The notes under the pieces were generated by a model that was not told the DNA's origin, made no database searches, and worked only from the letters and a program-made list of their open reading frames with translations. Source: Sorex araneus (lineage: Eukaryota; Chordata; Mammalia; Eulipotyphla; Soricidae). From it: 64,000 nt of DNA. Made by a program: the position numbers and the translations under genes. Shown piece after piece: positions 11,908-22,644 of the stretch (within the stretch, counting starts at the first letter, position 1; each line of letters begins with the position of its first letter). The DNA lies in the NCBI RefSeq assembly GCF_027595985.1, contig NC_073305.1, positions 105,397,535 to 105,461,534 on the forward strand, in the 5' to 3' direction.

Positions 11908-12147
11908 GTCAAACACAGAAGAAATAAAGGAACAGAAGAAATATGTGAAACAACCAAGGCTAAGAATGTTCTTAAGTAAATGTCAAATTCCAAAATACAA
12001 GTCAATGAAATCAAGAGAACATCAAGAAAGATAATAAGAGATTAAGAAAATACTTAGATATCTAATTAAATTATTAAAATTCAAAGATTAATAAAAAATC
12101 CTAAGGTCATAGGGAAAAAAACAATGCATTTTTAAAAAGATAAGACA

Positions 12148-12342
12148 GGGGCTGGAGGGATAGCACAGCGGGTAGGGCGTTTGCCTTGCACGTGACCGAC
12201 CCGGGTTCAATTCCCAGCATCCCACATGGTCCCCTGAGCACCGCCAGGAGTGATTCCTGAGTGCAAAGCCAGGAGTAACCCCTGAGCATCGCCGGGTGTG
12301 ACCCAAAAAGCAAAATAAATAAATAAATAAATTTTTAAAAAA
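12148..12342 (+). mobile_element. SOR SINE, A-tailed, young
   Basis: Complete, with an (AAAT)n tail. The perfect 15-bp duplication TAAAAAGATAAGACA (12133-12147 and 12343-12357) fixes the insertion. Confidence 0.95.
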
Positions 12343-12359
12343 TAAAAAGATAAGACATT

Positions 12360-13270
12360 ATCTTATCATTCAGCTTCTCAGAAATCATTCAAGCAGGAAG
12401 AACAGCATTGAGCATAATATTTAAACTATTGAAAAAATATTTAAAATTCTCAAACCTAGGCTCTATAATACTAACTGTAAACAACTCTTTAAAAGCAAAT
12501 CAAAACAGTGAGATATGCCTAACACTAGGAATAGCATTCATCACAAAGATCAAAAGCAACAGAGCTGTGTATATTGTGAGAGGAAGGGACCCTCATTTAT
12601 TTCTGGTGGGAATGTAAATTTGGTTCAACCTTTTGGAAAACAATATGGACTCTTTGTAACAAACTGAAAATTGAGCTTCCATATGACTCAGCAATTCAAT
12701 GCTAGGCATCTATCTATGCCAAGTCTTCCAAACTCTAATCCAAAATGACCATTTGCAACCCTATGTTTATCACAGCCTATTCACAATACCCCAAATCTGG
12801 AAATACCCAAGTGTCTAATAACAGGTGATTGGAAAAGAAACTATATTGCGCGCGCGCGCGCACACACACAGACACACACACACACACACACACACACAGA
12901 GCTATAAGAAAAGATTAAATCTAGGAATTTGCCTCTCTGGATGACTCTGGTAATAATTATCAGAGCAATAATGCTGAGCAAAGTTAGTCAGAAGAAGCCG
13001 GGCTGATACAGATACCAAATGCTTTCATTTGTGGGATAAAGAAACCGTAAGGGAATAACAAATGACCAAAGTGAAAAGTATCTGAGAACTAGTCTAGAGA
13101 ACTGAATTAACTATGAGGGAGAGAAGGGGCAGCAAGAGACAGAGGGTAAGATGAGATACTGGGATAATGGTGGAGAAAGGAGACATTCAGGAGGGTGTTA
13201 GAATGATGAAAACTTACCAAAGTAATGAAAATCATATTGTCTTAATATAATATGCTTTTTTTAAAAAAAA
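12360..13270 (+). mobile_element. Old L1, continuation and 3' end
   Basis: 12360-12480 resembles the old L1 5'UTR/ORF1 segment containing CTTCTCAGAAATCATTCAAG and ATATTTAAACTATTGAAAAAA. From about 12495 the sequence jumps to ORF2 C-terminal landmarks (CAAATCAAAACAGTGAGATA, TGGTGGGAATGTAAATTTGG) and a 3'UTR ending near 13270. Most of ORF2 is missing, so this is an internally deleted copy or two fragments brought together. Confidence 0.65.
12847..12898. repeat. (GC)n-(CA)n microsatellite
   Basis: Alternating GCGCGCGCGCGC runs straight into CACACACA, with one AGA interruption. The tract is purely alternating purine-pyrimidine and lies inside the L1 3' end. Confidence 0.95.
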
Positions 13271-13494
13271 GAACAAATTAAAAATTTTATCAAAAATATT
13301 TTAACTAAAAAAGAAATTGATTAAATGGGTACAATGACAGAATAATAAGGACAGAGGTAAAATCAATGATTTTAATATTTATCCAAATATATTAACCCAA
13401 ATATTAATGCTGATTTAAATATTCAATCCAAGATATAGATAAAAAGCAAATGCTTGAAATTTTAGTCAATTTCAATGACAAAGAATTTATTATC

Positions 13495-13678
13495 GGGCTG
13501 GAGTGATAGTACAGCATACCCGCTGTGGGTATAGGGTGTTTGCCTTGCATTCGGCCGACCAGGGTTCAAATCCCAGCATCCCATATGGTCCCCTGAGCAC
13601 TGCCAGGAGTAATTCCTGAGTGAAGAGCCAGGAATAACCCTGTGCATGGCGGGGTGTGACCCAAAAACCAAAAAAAAA
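13495..13678 (+). mobile_element. SOR SINE with hairpin insertion in A box
   Basis: Complete copy with perfect duplication AAGAATTTATTATC (13481-13494 and 13679-13692). The A-box region reads TACAGCATACCCGCTGTGGGTATAGGG: an extra segment is the reverse complement of the A box itself, giving an ATACCC/GGGTAT hairpin with a GCTGT loop. Confidence 0.95.
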
Positions 13679-13693
13679 AAGAATTTATTATCT

Positions 13694-14375
13694 ATATTAT
13701 CAAAATCCCAAATATATATTGCTGTAGAAAAAAATTAAGTAAAATCTAAACACTTTAAAACGTTGCAAAATACATTTATTTAGAAATTTGAGAAGCACAT
13801 AAATAGAAAAGAATAAATGCAAAGAATACCTTGCTAAGTTTCTGATGACTTTCACCTTTCTAACCCTCTCATATTCAACATTGATTTTACTCCCTAATTT
13901 ATAAAAGAAAATGAAAACTGTCCGAAATGATCTTACTCTTCTTCTGATAAATCAATACTCCCCTGTTAGTGATAATACCAAGCATACAAACTTACATATT
14001 ATCTTACCAATTCGGTAATCACTCTACTATAACAGAAATGTCTTAATCTCTAAAACTAATCCACAGAAGTCATTACCTCTACCTTTGCTGTAGTTTTCAT
14101 TCTGTCTTGTGCCTGAAGGCTAAAATCTAGATGTTTTCTTTGTTGAATTCTGTATTCAGGACTTCCTTTCATATGAAAGCATTTCATAATCTTTTAACAC
14201 ATATTAACTTCTGCAATTCCTGAAATAAAATATAAAATGAGTAATAAAACATGCACACACTTGAAACTGACCCTACTCTAGCTAATGTTTGTACCTACCT
14301 ATTAAATCTCTTGGATACATTTTCTGCCCATTGCCGTTGCTGTTTTCATCTCGGTTGCTCGACATCTGATAACAT
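13694..14375. other. AT-rich DNA, nothing recognised
   Basis: No repeat or gene recognised up to the RTE-delta element. Confidence 0.45.
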
Positions 14376-14660
14376 AGTTCTTGCTCTTGGAGAACCTGGC
14401 AAGCTACTGAGAGTTTACTGCCCAGAAGAGGGGAGAGCCTGGAAAGTTCCCGTGGCGCATTCATACGCCAAATACAGTAACAATGATGGTTCTCATTCCC
14501 CTGACCCTGAAGAGCCTCTAATGTGGCACCATTGGCAAGAACAAGTAAAGAGAAGCTGCTAAAATCTCAGGGCTAGGATGAATGGAGACGTTATTGGGCC
14601 TGCTTGAGCAAATTGATGATCAATGGGATGACAGTGACAGTAACAGTGATAACTTGCTGA
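14376..14660 (+). mobile_element. RTE-delta element, 5'-truncated
   Basis: It begins in the RTE 5'UTR-like part (CTTGGAGAACCTGGCAAGCT, GCGCATTCATACGCC, CTCATTCCCCTGACCCTGAA) and runs through CTGCTAAAATCTCAGGGCTAGGA. It then switches directly to the RTE 3' end (GAATGGAGACGTTATTGGGC ... GATCAATGGGATGACAGTGA). The junction near 14575-14582 joins sequence that lies about 3 kb apart in the full RTE copy at 52461-56051. The 3' part is very close to 43457-43520 of the coding RTE copy. Confidence 0.85.
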
Positions 14661-14988
14661 AACACAGTATAGTTTAACCACTGAAAATCAAACCAAGTTT
14701 TTAAAAAATTGTTGCATCTAAGAGAAAATAGGAGGTGACTATTTAATTGCCACTTTTCTTACCAGACTGTGGAGATTTAAAGACTAAAATCATGTCTTTC
14801 ATATGTCAAAACAATAGAAATTTGCAACCCAAAATTCTTCATCCACCAAAATACTTTAAGTATTGGAGCAAAATATGTATATTAGGTTATATAAAAATTA
14901 AAACTTGTAACCAGACAACTCTAAAAACAGGAGTTTGCTGAGGAAAAATGATCTGAGGTAAATTTTAAGATCAAGAATTAAGGAATAT

Positions 14989-15222
14989 AGACCAGAGAGA
15001 TAGGACAACGGGTAGGGCGTTTGTCTTGCACACTCCTCCATCCCTTTCGGGGAGCCCAGCAAGCTACTGAGAGTATCCCACCTGCTGGCCTGGCAAGCTA
15101 CCTGTGGCATGTTTGATATGTCAAAAACAGTAACAAAAAGTCTCACGATGGAGACATTACTGGTGCCCACCTGAACAAATCGATGAGCAACAGGATGACA
15201 GTGACAGTGATACAGTAATACA
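14989..15222 (+). mobile_element. tRNA-RTE SINE
   Basis: Short head (AGACCAGAGAGATAGGACAACGGGTAGGGCG) with the B-box part mostly deleted. It is followed by TCCATCCCTTTCGGGGAGCC, the RTE 5'UTR-like body, the 3' block GATGGAGACATTACTGGTGC and a GACAGTGACAGTGATACAG tail. Confidence 0.9.
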
Positions 15223-15400
15223 GACCAAGAGATAGTATAGGAGGTAGGGCATTTGTCTTGCACAGGACCCAATTAAGCTAGACTCCCTGTACTCCATATG
15301 GTTCTCTGAACCTAGTCAGGAGTGATCCCTAAGCACAAGGCCTGGTGTGAGTCCTCAGCACTGCTACAACCCCCAAACGCTCACTCCACAAAAAAAAAAA
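15223..15400 (+). mobile_element. Old SOR SINE abutting the previous element
   Basis: Starts AGACCAAGAGATAGTATAGG immediately after the tail of the preceding SINE and runs to CAGCACTGCTACAACCCCC plus poly-A. The two elements begin with nearly the same AGACCA(G)AGAGATAG word. The pair therefore arose either by insertion into the older head or by head-head recombination. Confidence 0.8.
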
Positions 15401-15525
15401 AATCTTTAAATTAAAATAAAACAAGGAAAGGCAAAATGTACCTTAGATATCTAGAGTCTTGAGTTACTTAGTTATACGATATTATTAGAATCCAAAATTT
15501 TCCCTTAGAAATGAAAGGTCTTACT

Positions 15526-15665
15526 GGGGATTTTGGTGATGGAATGTGGGCACTGGTGAAGGGATGGTGTTTGAATACGGTATAACTGAGACATAAACCT
15601 GAGAACTTTGTAACTTTCCACATGGTGATAAAATAAATAAATAAATAAATAAAAATTTAAAAAAA
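15526..15665 (+). mobile_element. L1 3' end, 5'-truncated, recent
   Basis: It has the L1 3'UTR motif ATGGAATGTGGGCACTGGTGAAGGGATGG and the end motif TTTCCACATGGTGATAAAAT, plus an (AAAT)n tail. A 19-bp duplication with one mismatch flanks it (15507-15525 and 15666-15684). Confidence 0.9.
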
Positions 15666-16040
15666 AGAAATGAAATGTCTTACTTTTGGTATGTAAGTGG
15701 GTTAGAGTTGTTTGGGTTTCATATACTTGCTTGTGATTTCTTATATATTGGCTTAAATGGCTCCAAAATGGACTACAACAACCTTCACACACTTCCCTCT
15801 TATTTGGTGGGAAGGTGCTCAGTGGTAGTACTGGTGTTCGAGTATTATCTGCAATGAACTATTGTGAACTACTTTATGAAAATAAAATGTGTAAAAATTG
15901 TAAAAACAAAAATGAAATGAAATATCTTCATTGATTTTAGTTATCTTTGCTAATACTAAGGAAATTTGTGTCTGTTTAATTTTTTAACTGATGCTTTTTA
16001 AATTGTTCCTATTAAGTTCTTCCAGGATAGAGAAATATTT

Positions 16041-16290
16041 GGACTGGAGTGATAGCACAGTGGATAGGGCATTTGCCTTGCATGTAGCTGAACCCGGTTC
16101 GATTCCTCCGCCCCTCTTGGAGAGCCCAGTAAGCTACCAAGAGTATCTTGCCTGCACAGCAGAGCCTGCAAGCTACCCGTGGTGTATTCGATATGCCTAA
16201 AACAGTAACAACAAGTCTCACAATGGAGACTTTACTGGTGCCCGCTCAAGCAAATTGATGAGCAATGGGATGACAGTGACAGTGACTACT
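16041..16290 (+). mobile_element. tRNA-RTE SINE, full length
   Basis: Complete order in one unit: head GGACTGGAGTGATAGCACAG, B box CCCGGTTCGATTCC, CCTCTTGGAGAGCCCAGTAAGC, GGTGTATTCGATATGCC, then CAATGGAGACTTTACTGGTG, AAATTGATGAGCAATGGGAT and a GACAGTGACAGTGAC tail. The 3' 70 bp aligns with the RTE 3' end at 43457-43525. Confidence 0.95.
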
Positions 16291-16476
16291 CAAACAAAAA
16301 GTAAATGTAACTACACCAGGACTAACACAATCTGAAATAATAAACCTGACTATTGATTTTTAATGGTTGAGTTCATCAAATCATTCTTGGCTTACACACA
16401 CATATCTTAAAAAGTAATTTTCTTGAAATCAAACTTACATTGTAAATGAATATTGTGAGTTCACAAAGTAAAATGT

Positions 16477-17260
16477 GGGGGCTGCTGCTGCAATGTGTGC
16501 ATTTAGTGGCCCAGAGTCACCTCCCCACCTCCCCAGGCCTCCCCAACAGAGACATAGAGACAAGTAACCAGGGGACCACAACCTGATGGTGGAAATGGCC
16601 CATTTAATGCAGAGCTGCTAGCTTACTTATAGAACATCTGAGGGGGCTTGAGGTAAGGATCTAGGTGTAATTGATCATTTACATAGATAAACATTTAGTA
16701 GAGGAAATTCTTTTGTGAAGATAAGGTCCAAAGAGACACCCTGCCTTCCAAGGACATCTACATTGCTTTTTATTTAAAAAAAAAAAAAAGACATTGCTTT
16801 TATCTTTCCCTCTAGTCCTATAAGTTATCAATACATGCAGTTGCTTGGATAAACACAGTAAGAGACAAAGATCCCAACACTTAGTTCTCTGTCTGAACTG
16901 AGAGCAAGCAAAGCTTTTAAGAGTTCGCTCTCTGGGCTTGCAAGGCTTTTAACACTTAGTTCTCTGGACTCTGAGAGCAAGCAAGGCTTTTACTGTAAAT
17001 CCCAGAATAATTCTTCAGGCCAGTTCAGCTTGTCCTTCCTCCTGGGGATCCTGCTTATTTTGCGTCAAGATCATGCATCTATGCTTTCTAGAATGCCCCA
17101 CTTCAATGCCAGGATAGCTTTGCCACTCGCCCTAGGTTTATCCCAATCCCAAGGCGGGACCTCCTTTTTGTGGTGTTAGGAACTATAGGAAATGAAGTCT
17201 GAGTCAATTAATTATGACCAAGTAATTATGCCCAGGAGTAGATATATTTCAGATCTAATC
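16477..17260 (-). mobile_element. Putative LTR fragment (ERV)
   Basis: This segment is much less AT-rich than its surroundings. On the minus strand TGCATTAAATGGGCC (about 16600-16614) could be a polyadenylation signal about 120 bp from a TGTGGGGG... plus-strand edge, with a longer U3-like part to the right. Inside is a tandem repeat: AACACTTAGTTCTCTG...GAGAGCAAGCAA at 16875-16919 and 16951-16991. No flanking duplication or coding region was found, and the boundaries are uncertain. Confidence 0.4.
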
Positions 17261-17714
17261 AACTCCCAAATATTAGGAGTATAGCATTTATGATCTTTCT
17301 GTGCTTAACCAAAGAACATTGCTCTATAGTAAAACATAAAAAGCCTACAGGGGAAATAGAAAAGAAGGTACAAATATACAGCACTTCAAATACAAAGTGA
17401 AAATCCAACATTCAGAATTACTGGAAAATTTTGACTTATAAGTAATCAAGACTGACTTGGGGAACCATGACAATGAGAGGTAAAATACAAGGGAAAGGTT
17501 GAAGATAATCTTTAACTAAATTAGGGATGCTAGCAAGAGCATGGTAAACTTCTCTGGGAGGAGGAAAAGGGGCAATTCACTGATGAAATCTAAAACATTT
17601 AGGGTTAATATCCAACAAATATTAATAAAATTCAACCTATAACTTCTTATTAGTAATACTTTAACACATTATTTGACAAGTAGTACTTGAAAACACATAG
17701 ACAGTAAACATCTT
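17260..17714. other. AT-rich DNA, nothing recognised
   Basis: No recognisable repeat or exon. Confidence 0.5.
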
Positions 17715-17885
17715 AGGGGCAGGAGCAATAGAACAGTAGGTAGGCCATTTGCCTTGCACATTCCCAATCCAGGCTCCATGTCAGACATCCTACATAGTCT
17801 CCTGAGCACCACCAGGATTGATTTCTCAATACGGAGCCAGGAGCAAGCCCTGGGCATTGTCTGGTGTGGTCCACCACCCCTCTGA
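17715..17885 (+). mobile_element. Old SOR-type SINE
   Basis: Head GGGGCAGGAGCAATAGAACAGTAGGTAGG, body TCTCCTGAGCACCACCAGGA and AGCCAGGAGCAAGCCCTGGG. Diverged, and the A tail is lost. Confidence 0.8.
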
Positions 17886-18694
17886 AAATATCTTAAAATT
17901 CAAGTACCTTAAACTATTTTGGATTCATGATAGATCTCTTTAAAACTTTAGTTTATTTATGTCTCCTATATCCCAGGAGCACATTTAACCTTTAGAGCAA
18001 AATTGTGAAATATTTAATGGGCTATGTGCTCTGAAAGTGAACATGATATGAAGTGTATTTTTAAATTTGAATGTGGAGTTAAGTCAGATTTTTTGGGTGA
18101 AGGTTTAAATACATAATTTGAATGACATGTTTATCTTGTCACTCATACTATTAGAGTCTAAATAAGTCTTTATAAGTTTATGCAATTATCTCAGAATTAA
18201 ACTGTTGTTAAATATACTTTAGGCTACAGCACAGACACTAACACATCTATTTTTCCAATCTAAATATCAACTAATACAGTTGACTATTTTTGTAAGCAAG
18301 AAACAATATTTATAACTCATTTACTAATCCTCATATAATCAAATAATAAATTATACATTCTTCTTAACCTCTTCTCTAAAACTGTATTAGTAGGCTCAAG
18401 GTAGCAAAATAGGAATCATTAAAAACACATCATTTCATAAACATATTCAGTATTCTGGAACTAAATTTATCAGTATTCCTGGTTGTAAGTGAAAGTACAA
18501 GGTTTTTAAAGAGATTTTATAAGCAAAGAAAAGTATGATATTTTAGAATACTCTTATTGCATACTTGCTGGAGAAACTCAAAATGGAGAAGAATCAGTGG
18601 CAAAGGACAAAGCGATGAAAAACTGGTCATGATAAGTTTGAGGTACCAGTACTATCTCTGAAATTTCCTCCTCCAGTGGAAATAAATTTTATTG
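17886..18694. other. AT-rich DNA, nothing recognised
   Basis: No recognisable repeat or gene. Confidence 0.5.
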
Positions 18695-18706
18695 GCTCTT
18701 CATCTT

Positions 18707-18953
18707 CACTGTATCACTGTATCACTGTCATCCCGATATTCATTGATTTCCTCGAGTGGGCACCAGTAAGGCCTCCATTGTGAGACTTGTTACTGTATTT
18801 GGCATATCGAATACACCATGGGTAACTTGCCAGGCTCTGCCATGTGGGCGGGATACTCTCGGTAGCTTGCTGGGTTCTCCAAGAGGGATGGAGGAATCGA
18901 TCTGAGGTCGGCCGCCTTCAAGACAAATGTCCTACTCTCTGTGCTATTGCTCT
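18707..18953 (-). mobile_element. tRNA-RTE SINE, full length with TSD
   Basis: On the minus strand: degraded head, RTE-derived body, 3' block and (GATACAGT)n tail. Flanked by GCTCTTCATCTT (18695-18706) and GCTCTTCGTCTT (18954-18965), a 12-bp duplication with one mismatch. The whole chimera was thus inserted as one unit. Confidence 0.92.
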
Positions 18954-19047
18954 GCTCTTCGTCTTATTTAAAAAAAATTATTTTCTCCTTAATAAAAACA
19001 TATTTTTAAGAAATGCAACATATTTTTCTTTGATAAGGTCAAAATAT

Positions 19048-19215
19048 GGGCTAGAAAGATAGTGCATTGTGTAGGGCAAGGCACTTGCCTTGCATGAGGC
19101 TGACCCCAGCTCAATCCTCAGCACCACATAATTTTTCCTCAGCTTCACCAGGAATGATGACTGAGCAAGTATTCAGGATTTAAGCTCTGAGAACTGCCAA
19201 AAGTGGCCAAACTCC
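19048..19215 (+). mobile_element. Old SOR-type SINE
   Basis: Head GGGCTAGAAAGATAGTGCATTG, TTGCCTTGCATGAGGCTGACC, B-box remnant GCTCAATCCTC, degraded body. Old. Confidence 0.7.
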
Positions 19216-19636
19216 AGGAAGAAACTAAATATCAATGTATAGGTGTCTGCTATCCCTGTTTTTCTCTTTTCTCTTTCCTAAAGAAATTAATTTTAAAAAA
19301 TTGGAGGTACTCCTCTGTTTCCTGGAAGAATCAGGTAATGCTTCAAGACAGCTGATATTGCCCAGCTATTGTTTCTGCTTTTTAAGCGGCTTTTGGAATA
19401 TAAAAGAAATAAAAGTGAAGTATTTTCTGAGTCCCCTTAATGTGTTTAGATTCCTAAAGGACTCCAAATTATCTGGATCCATACACATGCTTCCTCTGGC
19501 TAACGAATTCCAAAGCTGTGTTTTAATAAAAGTGTTTCTTTTTCTCTGCCCTCAGTGTAGTTTTGCCACTAAGGACTGGAGGGCACGAAATATTTTCTCT
19601 CTGTGTTTTACATTTTCTCTAAGATTTTTTTAAAAA
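19216..19636. other. No gene recognised; open frame of 132 codons
   Basis: A plus-strand frame at 19235-19633 stays open for 132 codons. Its residue composition is Phe/Leu/Ser-rich, as random AT-rich DNA gives. I recognise no domain, and no splice context supports it. Confidence 0.45.
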
Positions 19637-19790
19637 TAGGAGGATCCTCATAGGTTGAGTCCATGTTCTACATACAGGAATCTCTGGTTGATCCCATGCC
19701 TTCCCTTGTGTCTTAAAATCCCTGGGATTGACCTGTGAGCACAAAGTTGGGAGGTCTCCTAGCATTGTCAGTTGTAACTCAAAAACAAAC
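19637..19790 (+). mobile_element. Very old SOR-type SINE
   Basis: Degraded pattern CTACATACAGGAATCTCTGG...TTGATCCCATGCC...CTGTGAGCACAAAGTTGGG...GTTGTAACTCAAAAAC. Tentative. Confidence 0.4.
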
Positions 19791-20497
19791 AATATGCCTG
19801 CAGAACAGTATTTTCAGTCTTTTGTGGAAGTATTAAAGAATGTTTCCCTTTAAGATGTGTATAAATGGCATTACAAATAATATTTAAGAGGAAAAGTGAA
19901 CACAGAATTGCTTTACTGAATAGATACACAATGTCCACTTGTCCTATCAATGTGTATATAATTGAGTCTGCTATTATGGTGCTTAATCTCTGCTCCCAAA
20001 TCCCTACTTCATCTCAGGGTGCTTAGACTCTCAGAATAAAGGACAAACTCAACTTCTACCACTACTACCAGCCATTTCACTTAGGAAAACACCTCCCCAC
20101 ATATACACACTCTCTTTTTGTCTCTTGTATCTCTCTAATCTATCTCTCTCACATACACACATACCAGTTTTTCTCTACTATATTTGTTTTTCTTCGTATG
20201 TATTATACTATTCACACAAAAACAACACATCCAGTCAAAGAGTAATTGCAGATTTATCCCTAATCTGACCAATTTTTTGAGATGCCAATGGATTTGCAAC
20301 AATTTAGCTCATTTCTGAACCTATCTACCCAGAGATAACATCTGATCCCACAGATTAATAGATCAGAAGAGGGAACGGCTCTCATTTACACAGATGCTTC
20401 AGAACACATGCTTCGGACATCATCCCACTTTTCTGATCATCTTACCATAAATTAGAAGTTCAAATAATCCTTTCTCTGGGTTTGATTAGTTTTCTAG
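19791..20497. other. AT-rich DNA, nothing recognised
   Basis: Contains a short ACACATACACAC/CTCTCT-rich section (20100-20165). No gene signal. Confidence 0.5.
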
Positions 20498-20748
20498 AGT
20501 AGCACTGTAACACTGTTGTCCCTTTGTTCATTGATTTGCTCGAGGGTGCACCAGCAACATCTCCATTGTGAGACTTGTTGTTACTGTTTTTGGCATATCA
20601 AATATGCCACAGGTAGCTTGCCAGGCTCTGCCATGTGGGCAGGATATTCTCTCGGTAGCTTTCTGGGCTCTTCAAGAGGGGCAGAGTAGTGGAACCTGGG
20701 TTGACCACGTGCAAGGCAAACACACTACCTGCTGTGCTATCTCTCCAG
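20498..20748 (-). mobile_element. tRNA-RTE SINE, full length
   Basis: Minus strand: head ending at 20748 (CTGGAGAGATAGCACAGCAGGTAG), B-box remnant, body GCAAGCTACCTGTGGCATATTTG, 3' block and tail (GTGTTACAGTGCTAC). No clear flanking duplication. Confidence 0.9.
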
Positions 20749-21262
20749 AGACTCTTATATTTAGTGTTATGTTAAAAGTTGCAATAAAGAAGACAATTAT
20801 GTGAAAAGTTACAGAGTAGAGTACATGGGGTGATGGGTCCCCCCTGCAAGAATCTCTATTGAAATTATGACCACTTGTAGATTTATTTGTACATGGAGAC
20901 AAAATGAAATAAACAAAATAGAATTTTAAAGAGCTTCTACATATAGGCATTATTAGTAATTAACTTCATAAATAATCCGTATATCTTCTCTGTAGATAAA
21001 GATCTAATCTTGTAATTGTGGATAATTAGAAGAGTTCATACCCAAGCTGATCTTTATTCAAGACAATAAAGTGGAACTCTGACAAATATATTTTAGAAGA
21101 CAAATGTCACTCTAATTCCCAAGCCACTATAGGGTCGCACTAGAAGAGAAAACTGCAAACTTCTATCACTGGATGAAAGCAGATACAAAAACATAAGACA
21201 CAAATAAAATGCTACTACAAAACAAAGATCAAATGGAATTCAGACCAGGAGTACTCAGATGT
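20749..21262. other. AT-rich DNA, nothing recognised
   Basis: No repeat or gene recognised. Confidence 0.5.
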
Positions 21263-21425
21263 GGGCTGAAGAAGTATAGCAGATAGGGTGATTGCCTACC
21301 AAGTTGCTGAGACAGTTTGGATCCTTGGCACTCATGTGATCCACTGGGCATGCCAGGATAGATCCCTAGGTGCAGAGCCAGAAGTAAACCCTGTATAATG
21401 CTGGAAGTGGCCCCTAAAAATATCA
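21263..21425 (+). mobile_element. Old SOR-type SINE
   Basis: Head GGGCTGAAGAAGTATAGCAGATAGGGTG, B-box remnant, GGTGCAGAGCCAGAAGTAAACCC, and end GGAAGTGGCCCCTAAAAAT. Confidence 0.75.
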
Positions 21426-21514
21426 TTAAAAACTATGGTTCCACATATGCTAACCACTTATGTGATACACCACATCATCCAAAAAAAAGATTTAAAAAAT
21501 AATGGGGTAACAGT

Positions 21515-21735
21515 CTCAAGGGTGTGACACAGCGGTAGAGTGACAGCCTTTATATGTACTGGCATGAGTTTGAGTCCCAGCACTACTAATATCCAAGTAC
21601 AATCACTTTTTCTGACAGTGTGAACCATAGTACTAATGCAACACAGCACGTGCAATTCCCCAGTACACCACAAACAAGTGTGAAACCCCTGGTGCAATAA
21701 GACAGTCACATGTGCAATAAATAAAAAGAAGAGAA
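21515..21735 (+). mobile_element. Different tRNA-derived SINE (not SOR)
   Basis: Head AGGGTGTGACACAGCGGTAGAGTGACAGCC has a tRNA D-arm-like AGCGGTAGAGTG. GAGTTTGAGTCCCAGCACTA about 35 nt on acts as the B box. The body does not match SOR, and the tail is GCAATAAATAAAAAG. It looks like a separate, older tRNA-SINE lineage. Confidence 0.55.
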
Positions 21736-22353
21736 GGGATAAAATAATATGATAATATTAATAGATGCAAAAAACTATTTTCAAAGTATCAGTAACCGTT
21801 TATGACAAAAATGTTCAGTAAGTTTGAACTAGGAGAAACATACTTCTGTGTAATAAGTATCAAAATAACAGTTAACATCGTACTCAAAAGTGAAAAACTA
21901 AAATATTTTCTCCTAAATCTGGAAGAAGATCAGGATGCTCACTCATTCAATACAATTTTGATATCATAGTTAATGAAATTAGGCAAGAAAAAAAATCAAA
22001 TGCAATCTGGAATAAAAAACAAGAAGCAAAACTATGATTATTTGCTGACAACATGGTAATATATATAGAAAATCTAAAAACTATCTAAAAACTATTAAAA
22101 ATAATGAGCTCAACATAATGGCAGTATAAAGCACTTTATCTTTACAATTATTGTTTATTCATTTGTTAGGTGAAACTATTATCACTGACCTTCCAAGGTT
22201 GCTATGGGTTAAAGACTAATGTACAGTATAATGAACTCAGAAGTATCCAGCACAAGGCAAGAGTTTGACAAGTTAAAATTATTAACCTTCAGAATCCCCA
22301 AAATATACAACAACTATACCTATGGTCACACTTATCCCAGTGAAGCTTATGAA
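21736..22353. other. Possible degraded L1, otherwise nothing
   Basis: CAGTAAGTTTGAACTAGGAGAAACATAC, 'aactatgattatttgctgacaacatggtaat' and nearby phrases recall an old L1 ORF2 segment on the plus strand (about 21820-22110). The signal is too decayed for a firm call. Confidence 0.4.
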
Positions 22354-22601
22354 TCACTGTATCACTGTCATCCCGTTGCTCATCGATTTGCTTGAGAGGG
22401 CTCCAGTAACGTCTCCATTGTGAGACTTGTTGTTACTGTTTTTGGCATATTTATTACGCCAGGGGTAGCTTGCCAGGCTCTGCTGTGTGGGCAAGATACT
22501 CTCAGTAGCTTTCCAGGCTTTTCGAGTGGGGCAGAGGAATAGAACCCTGGTCGGCCACATGCAAGGCAAATGCCCTACCACTGTGCTATCACTCCAGTCC
22601 A
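22354..22601 (-). mobile_element. tRNA-RTE SINE, full length
   Basis: Plus-strand edges are CACTGTATCACTGTCATCCCG (tail end) and GCTATCACTCCAGTCC (head end). A GCTTAT word on both sides (about 22344 and 22605) may be a short target duplication. Confidence 0.9.
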
Positions 22602-22644
22602 TGCTTATTTATAGTATGCAAAATTAATAATTGAACGGGATTGC

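Noticed and set aside
19235-19633. 132-codon plus-strand frame
   Set aside because: No recognisable domain, biased to Phe/Leu/Ser as in AT-rich non-coding DNA.
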